This document shows, piece by piece, positions 42,591-50,842 of a stretch of DNA of 64,000 bases. A program made the translations under genes and the position numbers. The stretch's first letter is position 1. Each line of letters opens with the position of its first letter. The stretch spans positions 111,232 through 175,231 of the forward strand of contig NZ_MKUD01000002.1 in the NCBI RefSeq assembly GCF_001898575.1, in the 5' to 3' direction. Source of the stretch: Spirosoma sp. 48-14 (GTDB lineage Bacteria; Bacteroidota; Bacteroidia; Cytophagales; Spirosomataceae). The notes below the pieces were generated by a model that was not told the origin of the DNA, searched no databases, and saw only the letters and a list, made by a program, of their open reading frames with translations.

Positions 42591-44411
42591 TTGGAATCGG
42601 TATTTTCAACATCGAAGCGGAAACTCCTACTCGAAATCGCCTGGGAGGTGTGCAATCAGGTAGGAGGAATTTATACGGTTATCCGGTCGAAAGTGCCAGC
42701 AATGGTCGAAAAATGGGATGATAACTATGTGGCTATTGGCCCTTATTTCCCACAACGATCGGCTGCCGAATTTGAACCCATCACTGACGCTGACGAAACA
42801 GAAATTGGGCAAACTGTTCGAAAAATGCGACAGTTGGGCTATGGAGTAGAATACGGTTACTGGCTCGTTACGGGGCGCCCCAGGGTAGTTCTGTTCGATA
42901 TTAATAGTGTAAGCGTAGAACAGCTCAACGAGATCAAAACGCAGTTGTGGTTGAAGCATCAGCTTTCTACACTGAACGTAGAAGATCTTGTCAATCAGAC
43001 CATTGCCTTTGGCGAAATGGTCCGATTATTTATCACGCTCCTGGCAGAAGATCACGCTCGTCGGGTCGATTTTGTTGCGCATTTTCACGAGTGGATGGCC
43101 AGTACTGGCCTGCCCGACTTACGTCGCGATAATGTAAAAGTAGCCACGGTCTTTACCACGCATGCTACAATGCTCGGACGGTATCTGGCGCAGAACGAAT
43201 CCGGTTTCTACGGCAAGCTCCCCTTCTTCGACTGGAAGCGTGAAGCCCAGCATTACGGCATTGAAACGCAGGCCACTATCGAGCGGCTGGCCGCTCTGCA
43301 ATCGCACGTATTTACGACGGTAAGTGACGTTACGGCCCGGGAGTGTGAAGTTTTCCTCGGACGAAACCCTGATCTTGTTCTACCCAATGGCCTGAACGTT
43401 ACCCGATTTGCCGCCGTTCACGAATTCCAGAATCTACACGTCCAGTACAAACAAAAGATTCATGAGTTTGTGATGGGGCATTTTTTTCAGAGCTATTCGT
43501 TCGATCTGGAAAAAACACTGTACTTCTTCACCTCGGGTCGCTTCGAGTTTTCCAATAAAGGCTACGATCTCACGCTCGAAGCTCTTGCCCGGTTGAACTA
43601 CCGAATGCGTCAGGCCAATATGGATACCACGATTGTGATGTTTATGGTTACCAAACAGCCGTACACATCCATCAATCCCGACGTCCTTCATTCGCGTGCG
43701 TTGCTTGATGAAATCCAGGATACCTGCGAAAGCATTGAGAAACAGGTTGGTGAACGGCTCTTTCATGCGGCTGCATCCAATACGCAGAGTACCACACTTC
43801 CTGATCTGAATAGCTTTGTTGATGAATATTGGAGGCTTCGTCTCCGTCGGACGGTACAAAGCTGGAAAACGAAACATCTTCCTCCTTTTGTCACACACAA
43901 TCTGGTTCAGGAAGATGATATGACTCGCTTTATCCGGCAAGCTAATCTGGTCAATAACGAATACGACCGGGTTAAAATCGTTTATCACCCCGACTTTATT
44001 GCGTCTACAAATCCCTTGTTTGGCCTGGATTACAGCCAGTTTGTTCGGGGTTGTCACCTGGGCATATTCCCAAGCTATTACGAGCCGTGGGGCTATACGC
44101 CACTGGAATGTGTAGTTCGGGGCATTCCAACCGTTACGAGTGACCAGTCGGGCTTTGGCGATTTCATCATGCAAATCATGCGCGACTACGAAAACAGGGG
44201 TATTTATGTAATCAACCGCCGGACGCAGTCGTTCAACGAAGCTGCCGACCAACTGGCCGATGTGCTTTATCGTTTTGTCAGAATGGCACAGCGCGACCGT
44301 ATCAAACAGCGAAACCTGGTAGAAAGCATTGCCGACGTATTTGACTGGAGCAGCCTCCGCTCGTATTACGATACGGCCCACGATCTGGCGTTAAAGCGGA
44401 AGAAACCTTAA
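42591..44411 (+). CDS. Glycogen synthase, eukaryote-like GT3 family
   Basis: A 606-residue glycosyltransferase of family GT3 (eukaryotic-type, UDP-glucose-using), not the usual bacterial GT5. N-terminal motif LLEIAWEVCNQVGGIYTVIRSKVP, central LPNGLNVTRFAAVHEFQN, TSGRFEFSNKGYDL, and the C-terminal SYYEPWGYTPLECVVRGIPTVTSDQSGFG that holds the ExxxxxxxE-type nucleotide-binding acidic pair. Start: TTG at 42591; the next in-frame Met is at residue 38 inside the conserved N-terminus, so the TTG is required. It is followed, after 108 bp, by mogA. Confidence 0.9.
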   Translation: MESVFSTSKRKLLLEIAWEVCNQVGGIYTVIRSKVPAMVEKWDDNYVAIGPYFPQRSAAEFEPITDADETEIGQTVRKMRQLGYGVEYGYWLVTGRPRVVLFDINSVSVEQLNEIKTQLWLKHQLSTLNVEDLVNQTIAFGEMVRLFITLLAEDHARRVDFVAHFHEWMASTGLPDLRRDNVKVATVFTTHATMLGRYLAQNESGFYGKLPFFDWKREAQHYGIETQATIERLAALQSHVFTTVSDVTARECEVFLGRNPDLVLPNGLNVTRFAAVHEFQNLHVQYKQKIHEFVMGHFFQSYSFDLEKTLYFFTSGRFEFSNKGYDLTLEALARLNYRMRQANMDTTIVMFMVTKQPYTSINPDVLHSRALLDEIQDTCESIEKQVGERLFHAAASNTQSTTLPDLNSFVDEYWRLRLRRTVQSWKTKHLPPFVTHNLVQEDDMTRFIRQANLVNNEYDRVKIVYHPDFIASTNPLFGLDYSQFVRGCHLGIFPSYYEPWGYTPLECVVRGIPTVTSDQSGFGDFIMQIMRDYENRGIYVINRRTQSFNEAADQLADVLYRFVRMAQRDRIKQRNLVESIADVFDWSSLRSYYDTAHDLALKRKKP

Positions 44412-44422
44412 TTTATCAGTAG

Positions 44423-44505
44423 TTAGGAGCGAGGAGTGAGAAGCGAGAATGGCGGACGCAAAATTGCTGCCGGATGGATTCTCGCTCCTCACTCCTCGCT
44501 CCTAA
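44423..44505. repeat. Long inverted repeat with GAGCGAGGAGTGAG motif
   Basis: Arms 44423-44450 (ttaggagcgaggagtgagaa...) and 44478-44505 are reverse complements over 28 bp with one mismatch. The arms consist of tandem GAGGAG-like units. It lies between the glycogen synthase gene and mogA, both on the plus strand, and has no T tract. Confidence 0.55.
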
Positions 44506-44519
44506 TACTTACTACCACT

Positions 44520-45041
44520 ATGACTAAAATCGGTATCATTAACGTTTCTGACCGGGCTAGTGCAGGCATTTATGAAGACATTCCCGGCAAAGCGGTAGTG
44601 AGTCTATTGACCGAATGGCTGACGTGCCCCTGGGAGCCCGTCTACCGGGTTATTCCTGACGAACAGGACCAGCTCGAAGCCACCCTAATAGAGTTAGCCG
44701 ATAAAGAAGGCTGTTGCCTGGTTGTAACCACGGGAGGTACAGGCCCAGCCCCCCGCGATGTAACGCCCGAAGCTACTGAAGCTGTCTGCCATAAAATGAT
44801 GCCGGGTTTTGGCGAACTGATGCGTCAGGAAAGCTTAAAATACGTTCCTACGGCCATTCTATCGCGCCAAACAGCGGGAATTCGAAATCAAACACTCATC
44901 CTTAATTTACCGGGTAAGCCCAAGGCTATTGGTCAATGTCTGTCGGTTGTTTTCCCTGCTATCCCCTATTGCATCGACCTCATAGGTGGGCCATACCTCA
45001 CAACGGATCAAAGTAAGATGACAGTTTTTCGCCCGCAGTAA
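44520..45041 (+). CDS. mogA: Molybdopterin adenylyltransferase
   Basis: A 173-residue MogA-type protein that activates molybdopterin by adenylation, ready for molybdenum insertion. Signatures: IGIINVSDRASAGIYEDIPG, VTTGGTGPAPRDVTPEAT, GELMRQESL and NLPGKPKAIGQCL. Start is the ATG at 44520; the frame extends upstream through the inverted repeat (44436), which is not coding. No other molybdenum cofactor genes are in the window. Confidence 0.9.
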   Translation: MTKIGIINVSDRASAGIYEDIPGKAVVSLLTEWLTCPWEPVYRVIPDEQDQLEATLIELADKEGCCLVVTTGGTGPAPRDVTPEATEAVCHKMMPGFGELMRQESLKYVPTAILSRQTAGIRNQTLILNLPGKPKAIGQCLSVVFPAIPYCIDLIGGPYLTTDQSKMTVFRPQ

Positions 45042-45127
45042 CGATCCCAGCGCCATACTTCGGTTTGTATTTTACTTTTGTAGAATCCGTGCAACCAGTG
45101 TGTTCAGCATAATGATCTGTAATCGTA

Positions 45128-45514
45128 GATACAAAGATGCTGATCTCATATAAGCCCAACAAAGGCAGCGCCACCAGGATTTAGCTGTAAATTTCGGGAG
45201 ACGTGGCAATAACTCCTGCAATGGCCAGTATAATGATCCAAGCGTGATGCCTGTACACCTGCATAAAGGGGTTGGACAACCTTGGAGAGAACAAACACTA
45301 CAATCGGCATTTGGAAGATCAGCGCACAGCCTGATGAAAGGGTAGCTAAAACCGACAAATAAGAAGTACTATCAAATTGATTTTTTAGCCCTGGGGCTAC
45401 CTCGAAATTAGCTAGGAAGTTGATCGATAAAGGTGAGACAAGGTATTAACCAAACAGTAAGCCTAATAGAAAAAGCGTGGATACAAAGAAAACAGCACCT
45501 TTAGCCGCCTGTTT
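45128..45514 (-). pseudogene. tatC: tatC pseudogene (C-terminal half, two stops and a frameshift)
   Basis: On the minus strand the sequence reads KQAAKGAVFFVSTLFLLGLLFG, then a TAA stop, then YLVSPLSINFLANFEVAPG and YLSVLATLSSGCALIFQMPI in the same frame. A frameshift near 45275 moves it into NPFMQVYRHHAWIIILAI, then GVIATSPEIYS, a TAA where TatC has Gln, and ILVALPLLGLYEISIFV. This matches the last 130 or so residues of a Bacteroidota TatC, the core of the twin-arginine translocase. The N-terminal half is missing and the fragment begins directly after a TGA. A working tatC is presumably elsewhere. Confidence 0.85.
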
Positions 45515-45718
45515 TCAGCAGGACGTGCCCCGTTAGAACAAGAACCCCTATTATAAGGCTCAATCTATTTAACAGACACAGCGGCAAAAGGGTGTTGCAG
45601 GTGTGAAGCTTTTCCCAGAATCATTGAATTGACAAACAATACGCATGATGTATTTAATGATATGTGACCAGCGAGCACCCGGCTCATATCGAAGCTGGGC
45701 GTTCGCTGGTTTGGGGAA
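45515..45718. other. Gap with no recognised gene
   Basis: I see no coding pattern in this 204-bp stretch between the tatC remnant and the cupin gene. Together with 45042-45127 it makes up the non-coding edges of the decayed tatC locus. Confidence 0.4.
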
Positions 45719-46873
45719 TTAATGCCGGGGTGAGGGTGGCGGGCCGGGGCGCTCCAACGGCACGATGTCCAGCTCGGCAAACCGGCTGGCGTTGAGGCCT
45801 CCCGTGGGCTGTTGTGGATAGACATGTTGCGTAGAGGGGGCCTGCGAACGGAAAAATAACTCAAAAATGCTCGGTGTCAGCAAACCTACGTGGTGCGTAT
45901 ACGGCTTCAGGTGCTGATAAGCATGAATCGTACCCGCTGGCAGCGTAACAATATCACCAGGATAAACGTCAAGCACCACCTGGTTCGACACCATCCGTAG
46001 TTGCCCATCGAGGCAAAAAAACGTTTCGGAGTGCTTCATGTGAAAATGTTTGCCGATCATCGGCCCAGCCGGGCCTTCACAAGTGACCACCAGCAGTTTG
46101 CCGTTGGTGGTCGCGTTGTCGCAGAGGATGCCAAACAACTGATCCGCAATGGTATAATGATCCCCTTCGCCAGCGGCCAGTACATACGGCACAACACTCT
46201 TAGGCAGTTGGGCGTTAACCACGCGCTGAGCGTTGCCTTCCGGTAATGGCTTGCCATCAAAGTGGATGTCGGCGGCTTTCTCGGCCTGTTTGAGTGCGGC
46301 CGGGTCTAGGGCGGAAATATTATCCGAGGGCTGCACGTACCCCGCATACGGTTTACCCAGCGTCTTGTAAAGCGCGGTCATCTGATGGCCGCTATTCATC
46401 GACATCAACTGAGTATGATGCGACTGCATCCGAAAAGCGTGGGTGGTTCCGGGTGGAATGCTAGCGAAATCGCCTTTAATCATGCGGTAATGTTGGCCGG
46501 AAAGCCACAAGTCAATTTCGCCGTCAAGCACAAAAATTACCTCATGCGTTTGGCTATGGGTATGCGAAGGTAGCAGCGCCCCCTTTCCACCTGTCAGCAC
46601 CATCCACTCATAGAGGTTGTCGGTATCGATACCCCGGGCCATCAGACAAGCCACGAACCCACCAACCAGGTAGCGTTCGCCTTCGCCACTGCGCAGGTAA
46701 TACGGAATGGACCGACCGGGCAATTCTCCCTGGGGCGTAATGGCCTGAATGGCGGTAATGTTGGCAGGGAGTGACACAGGAGGCCCCTGCTGGGCGTTGG
46801 CGGAGAGGCAGTCCACAACCTGTAGCAGGAGGCAGCCCAAAGCAGCGATGAAACGGTAAGTACTGGTTTTCAT
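45719..46873 (-). CDS. Exported bicupin (quercetin 2,3-dioxygenase-like)
   Basis: A 384-residue protein with a signal peptide (ending ANAQQG) and two cupin domains. Domain 1 has the metal site H104, H106, E111 in PSHTHSQTHEVIFVLDGE, with a later His in TTHAFRM. Domain 2 repeats it in GKHFHMKHSETFFCLDGQ and TIHAYQHL. This two-cupin layout, each with an HxHxxxxE site, is that of quercetin 2,3-dioxygenase-type enzymes and related bicupins. The substrate is unknown. Its C-terminus ends in Pro-rich PPPSPRH. It lies within the decayed region but appears intact. Confidence 0.82.
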   Translation of the reverse strand: MKTSTYRFIAALGCLLLQVVDCLSANAQQGPPVSLPANITAIQAITPQGELPGRSIPYYLRSGEGERYLVGGFVACLMARGIDTDNLYEWMVLTGGKGALLPSHTHSQTHEVIFVLDGEIDLWLSGQHYRMIKGDFASIPPGTTHAFRMQSHHTQLMSMNSGHQMTALYKTLGKPYAGYVQPSDNISALDPAALKQAEKAADIHFDGKPLPEGNAQRVVNAQLPKSVVPYVLAAGEGDHYTIADQLFGILCDNATTNGKLLVVTCEGPAGPMIGKHFHMKHSETFFCLDGQLRMVSNQVVLDVYPGDIVTLPAGTIHAYQHLKPYTHHVGLLTPSIFELFFRSQAPSTQHVYPQQPTGGLNASRFAELDIVPLERPGPPPSPRH

Positions 46874-47019
46874 GAATAAGTTAGTGGTGAGCTTTGTTAG
46901 CTAGTCAGAGCTGGCTTAAACGCTTAAAAATAACTTACTTAGAATTATACTGTACGTTGCCAACTAAAAGTAAAAAAAGGGCCGGGCGACGCTTCGGCGA
47001 GATGGGTGTCGCTCAGTAG

Positions 47020-47087
47020 CTAAGCGATTTCCGGGGCAAGTACGCACTACTCGATTTCTGGGTGAGCCGGTGCAATTCCTGTCAACT
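47020..47087 (+). pseudogene. Thioredoxin/TlpA-like fragment
   Basis: In one plus frame the sequence reads LSDFRGKYALLDFWVSRCNSCQL, closely resembling the catalytic segment of TlpA/AhpC-type thioredoxin-like proteins (DFRGKYVLLDFWASWCGPC). The active site CGPC is changed to CNSC. A TAG stop lies immediately before the L. The fragment runs straight into the long palindrome at 47088, so the gene appears cut there. Confidence 0.6.
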
Positions 47088-47153
47088 GAGCGTGTTCAGT
47101 AAAGTGTGTCAAGTTAGCTCAATCCAACTTGACACACTTTACTGAACACGCTC
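47088..47153. repeat. Perfect 28-bp inverted repeat, possible IS-end remnant
   Basis: 47088-47115 (gagcgtgttcagtaaagtgt...) and 47126-47153 are exact complements separated by 10 nt. The arm GAGCGTGTTCAGTAAAGTGTG resembles terminal repeats of IS256-family elements, but this is from memory and not tested. There is no transposase between the arms. Alternatively it is a bidirectional terminator without T tract. Confidence 0.5.
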
Positions 47154-47211
47154 GTTGTTTACATACTGAGAAGTTGGCTTAGCCGTTTCTAGGTAAATAG
47201 CAAAATCTCAT

Positions 47212-47769
47212 ATGAAAACTAAACAATACATCAACCTCATCGTCTTCGTAGCAAGCTCACTACTCCAACAGGCTTTCGCTCAAAAACAAGCCTCGCCACA
47301 AACCCCTACTCCCTTTCAGACTGGTAGCTGGCAAATGGGGGTTAAAGAGGGATATACGCAAGGAAATCTGCTTAAAAACCGCAATAGCCTTCAAGTTCAT
47401 GGAAGTTACTTTTTGGTTAAGCAGCTGGCAGTTGGCATAGCTGCCAGTTGGTCTAGAGAATGGGTGGGCGATTTTGGCTATACTGATCTTTCAGTAGGCC
47501 CTTATGCTCGTTATCAATTTACCAAGACCCGCCTGTCTCCCTTCCTGGAAGCATCCTATCAGTTTGGGAAACGAAGGGCCAATGAGGTTTCTGGGATGAG
47601 CTATGCCAGCTTAGCCATCCAGTCCACTCAACTCACTCCAGGGATTAGCATTAGTTTATTGAAGCCGCTCCGGCTTGACCTTAGTTATCGATTCGAATGG
47701 GTGGATTTATCGACCAACATTCAGGCTTTTGGGCTACCTCAGGTAGGACTTACCTATCTATTGAGGTAG
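47212..47769 (+). CDS. Outer-membrane beta-barrel protein
   Basis: A 185-residue protein with signal peptide (MKTKQYINLIVFVASSLLQQAFAQ) and an eight-stranded-type barrel: GSWQMGVKEGYTQGNLL, LQVHGSYFLVKQLAVGIAAS, YTDLSVGPYARYQF, LSPFLEASYQFGK, ISLLKPLRLDLSYRFEWVDL, ending in LTYLLR with an Arg. It resembles the outer_membrane_beta-barrel (OMP_b-brl) family of small porin-like proteins. Function unknown. It is the only intact outer-membrane gene between the palindrome and the degenerated gap that follows. Confidence 0.8.
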   Translation: MKTKQYINLIVFVASSLLQQAFAQKQASPQTPTPFQTGSWQMGVKEGYTQGNLLKNRNSLQVHGSYFLVKQLAVGIAASWSREWVGDFGYTDLSVGPYARYQFTKTRLSPFLEASYQFGKRRANEVSGMSYASLAIQSTQLTPGISISLLKPLRLDLSYRFEWVDLSTNIQAFGLPQVGLTYLLR

Positions 47770-48108
47770 TGGTAAGCGCTACCCTGATCTGGACTATTTA
47801 GTGCTTGTCATGCATTTGGCTGGCGTTCACGTTGCCCTATATACCGATCCCCATCCTGGATTACGCTTTCATTCCTCTCATTTGAAAGCAGCTTCATGAA
47901 CGCTCTCTCGTCTCAAGCCGAACTATTTTTGAGAATGACGTTTTAGGTGACCGGTGTGAATGTGTATTATCGGCTTTCTGGCAAACTTAACCACTAGCAT
48001 ATTGGGCGCACGGGACTGATCCATCAATAAAAATAAGAAGGGTCAGCAGCCTGCTATCCGGGCAATACGCGAATTAATACGGCACCTTCATCGCTTCGCT
48101 ACAGGCCT
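47770..48108. other. Gap without recognisable gene
   Basis: This 339-bp interval between the barrel gene and the terminator hairpin contains no reading frame I can support. A short plus-frame hydrophobic stretch around 47815-47880 is broken by stops and may be a remnant. Confidence 0.4.
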
Positions 48109-48173
48109 TTAGATAATAACAAAACCGAGGCTATTGCTAAGATGGCAATAGCCTCGGTTTTGTTATTATCTAA
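48109..48173. terminator. Terminator with 29-bp perfect arms
   Basis: 48109-48137 (ttagataataacaaaaccga...) and 48145-48173 are exact complements with a 7-nt loop. It has short T runs inside the arm. Its right edge covers the last 8 bases of the minus-strand lipoprotein gene, which it probably terminates. Confidence 0.75.
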
Positions 48174-48462
48174 CTTCTGTTGACTGGGTATTCGAAGATT
48201 TGATGTACGGAGGTTTAAGAGGAGATGGTCTGTAGATTGCTCCTGTAGCAAAATCGACAATAGTACCTGGCCAAAATAAAATAATGTCAGCAATCAAAGC
48301 TCCTACTCGTACTTCTCGTTGTGGTTCTCCATCACGTGGTTTGGTGACTTGGTAGCTAGTACGGGGGCCACCAAATACAGTTGCACAACCAGTTAAGATT
48401 ATCACGCTACAAGCTACTATGCAAGCTTGGACAAAAATTGATTTGACCTGTTTGTGAGACAT
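48166..48462 (-). CDS. YceK/YidQ-like small lipoprotein
   Basis: A 98-residue lipoprotein: lipobox ILTGC, cysteine at about 26, followed by ATVFGGPRTSYQVTKPRDGEP and a hydrophobic AAL-like IADIILFWPGTIVDFATGAIYRP. The GC-ATVFG...PGTIVDFATGAIYRP pattern is that of YceK/YidQ-type small lipoproteins. Role unknown. The stop codon lies inside the long terminator hairpin. Confidence 0.75.
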   Translation of the reverse strand: MSHKQVKSIFVQACIVACSVIILTGCATVFGGPRTSYQVTKPRDGEPQREVRVGALIADIILFWPGTIVDFATGAIYRPSPLKPPYIKSSNTQSTEVR

Positions 48463-49022
48463 AATAAGATTGAAAATAGATACAATTCAAAGTAAACATT
48501 TTTATTGTTTCTATCATAAAAATATGTTTATGGGTAGTTCTGCGGAAAAGCACAAAATTCGTCGTTTGGCCGGCGGGCTACAAAGTCGTCTCAAGCGAGA
48601 GCTTATTTTGAGAATTTTCAAGTCAACATTCTTACGGGCTAGCATACAAGTTTCAGTAAGTCCTTATTGGCGGCTCCTCTATCCTCCTGCACAGGCTATC
48701 CGACTGGATGTGCATCCTAATTTAATGTGACTTGACTTAGAATGAATAGTCTTTATATATGATGTAACTGACTGGATGGCGCAAATAATTCCTAAACGGA
48801 GCGTCTATCTCTGGTTATTAGTTCAGGACTCAACGACCACTTCTCGGCATCCTCAACGTCAGGATGAGGGGTAAGTGACCTCCTATACTGGATCAAATCC
48901 TTCGTTCGGAGACGCCCCAAATCCCCCTTTAACAAGCTTTCCATACGCGGTAGAGTCTTCCACTCGCCCCATAGCTTCGGTTTTATTACCTCGTTAACGG
49001 TTAGTCAACACTGGCCACTCTC
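48463..49022. other. Long gap with no confident gene
   Basis: This 560-bp gap has no gene I can support. A 50-residue minus-strand frame at 48792-48944 (MESLLKGDLGRLRTKDLIQY...) has plausible composition but no recognised family and no signal, and the plus-strand frame at 48470 begins with TTG and is not protein-like. It probably includes remnants. Confidence 0.4.
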
Positions 49023-50269
49023 ATGAAACGAATTGAAGTAGTTGATGCTCTGCGGGGCATTGCTTTATTTGGCATTTTACTCGTCCATGCCGCCAACTGG
49101 TTTGATGGGGGAACTCTGCCTAACAGGACTTATCAGATGGCAGCGAGTCATCCTGTCGATGCAGGGGTCAGGTTAATCATTAACTTCTTTTTCGCCGGTA
49201 AATTTTATACCTTATTTTCCTTCCTATTTGGTCTCAGTTTTGCCTTGATGCTGACGCGCAATAAGGTGCCAAAGTCCGCATTTCTGCGTCGGTTCTGCTG
49301 GCGTCTTATTCTTTTAGGAGGGATTGGCTTCTTACATCAACTGCACTGGCGGGGTGATATATTAACGATTTATGCAGGACTGGGATTTATTCTGCTCCTG
49401 TTCCAAAAGGCCCCCTTACCGCTTATTCTTGGTTTTGCCTGTTTACTGATGGTCAATATGCCTGGCCGAGTTCAGGATACCTATGCCCATATCCATGCAA
49501 CGCGCCAAACAGAAGCTTTTTTAAAAAACCAGCAGAAACAAGAGGCTCATCGAGTGGAGACGCTATATACTATACTTTTACAAGGGAGCTATGCTGATGT
49601 AGCCCAGGCTAACCTACAGGATTATGCCTATAAGATGAACTATCAGCTTTACGGTGGGCGGCTCAGTGTAACCCTTGGTTTTTTTTGTTAGGCCTGTTTG
49701 CCGGTCGCAAACAGTATTTCCAATACCTGGACCGCTATCAGTCATTTACCAAACGACTATTCTTGTACGTCGGTTTACTGATCGTGGCCGTCGGTAGCTT
49801 GTATGTCTGTATGATCGTTGCTTCCAGGCTCTACAGATTTCCAACTCTTTTGATGAGCCAAGTAGTTCCGCTTTTACATGACACGGCAAAAGCAGGCTTA
49901 ACGGTGGGATATATAGCAGGTTTCACCTTACTGCTTTATCGGTACCGCTCCACGCGATTTGTCGCATGGTTGAGTAGGGTTGGCCAAATGGCCTTAACCC
50001 ATTATGTGCTCCAATCGCTGATGGGTACTTTGATTTTTTATGGGTATGGATTAGGCCTAATGAGCCAGGTGAGTGTAACGATAGCCGCTTCGCTCGCGAT
50101 ACCTATGTTTGGCTTCCAGCTTTTAGTGAGCCATTGGTGGCTGAAACACTTTCGGTATGGTCCCTTTGAGTGGGTTTGGCGATCGCTTACCTATCTAAGA
50201 TGGCAGCCGATGGGGCGCCACGCGGCAGCCAGCGCCGTAGAACCAGTAAAGGTGCGGGTAACCCACTAG
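49023..50269 (+). pseudogene. DUF418 membrane protein, frameshifted in an 8-T run
   Basis: The first frame (49023-49691) encodes the DUF418/YeiB N-terminal part: IEVVDALRGIALFGILLVHAANW, FSFLFGLSFALML and several TM segments. It ends at TLGFFC followed by TAG. The second frame (from 49685) continues the same protein: LLGLFAGRKQYFQYLDRY and the C-terminal VGQMALTHYVLQSLMGTL and FRYGPFEWVWRSLTY. The junction is a run of eight Ts (49679-49686); one extra T restores a single protein reading LGFFLLGLFAGRK. Intact DUF418 proteins are about 400 residues, matching the sum. It may be a pseudogene, a phase-variable gene, a slippery frameshift site or a sequencing error. Confidence 0.85.
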
Positions 50270-50359
50270 TGAGTAAGATGAACCGGCTAACCAGCTGGTA
50301 GCCGATGGCGACCTCATGCCTAACGGATTCCACCAAATACTACGTTGAGATAAATCAGA

Positions 50360-50704
50360 TTACGTGTAATAGGAGAACATACGGTTTACTTTCCCCTGAT
50401 CATCGAAAAACATGACTTCAATGGCTTTTTTATTCATCACTGATTCGTAATAAAGTGCCACCGAATTTACCCCTGCGGTCACCTCCAGCAGCTTAAAATG
50501 TAGGCCAGGAATATTATCCAGCGCTTTCTGCCAGTAAGCACCGATGGCTTCTTTACCAACCAATGAATCCTGAGTACCGCCCGTAGCCAGCTTGATCATT
50601 AGCGTAAAAATCTCTATATCATTCGCATAGTGCGCTAATATAGCCGTCAGATCGTGGGCATTCCACGAGGCAATCCAGTCGTCTGCAAATGCATAATGGT
50701 CCAT
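50360..50704 (-). CDS. SnoaL/NTF2-like protein
   Basis: A 114-residue SnoaL-like (nuclear transport factor 2) fold: DDWIASWNAHDLTAILAHYANDIEIFT, VGKEAIGAYWQKAL, and LEVTAGVNSVALYYES. Such small domains bind or modify small hydrophobic molecules or act as scaffolds; the substrate cannot be read. It is a complete single-domain protein standing alone between the broken DUF418 gene and a GNAT acetyltransferase. Confidence 0.82.
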   Translation of the reverse strand: MDHYAFADDWIASWNAHDLTAILAHYANDIEIFTLMIKLATGGTQDSLVGKEAIGAYWQKALDNIPGLHFKLLEVTAGVNSVALYYESVMNKKAIEVMFFDDQGKVNRMFSYYT

Positions 50705-50842
50705 AGTCTAATTGGTCTACGCTAAAAACCGATTTACTAATACGCTGGTCATGGTTTTCAGGAATCGAAAATTAAGTTAAAAGATACGTTCACCTGTTTT
50801 GTACAGATTCAATTTGCCAAGAGAGGTATCCGTAATTCTTCG

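Larger units (their letters stand above)
46874..47211. other. Non-coding gap with remnants
   Basis: This 338-bp gap contains no intact gene. It holds a short thioredoxin-like scrap (47020-47087) and a long palindrome (47088-47153). From 46874 to 47019 nothing is recognised apart from a G+C-rich stretch from about 46980. Confidence 0.5.

Noticed and set aside
43434-44381. 315-codon minus-strand frame
   Set aside because: It is antisense to the glycogen synthase gene, which carries clear motifs; no motif is seen in the shadow.
45565-45864. 99-codon minus-strand frame overlapping the 3' end of the cupin gene
   Set aside because: It runs in another frame over the cupin C-terminus and is not protein-like.
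48470-48730. 86-codon plus-strand frame started by TTG
   Set aside because: It has no signal peptide, domain or plausible composition, and lies in a region with other decay.
49023-49691. Two separate DUF418-related genes
   Set aside because: Joining the frames with one T gives a continuous DUF418 protein, so two genes are less likely than one broken one.
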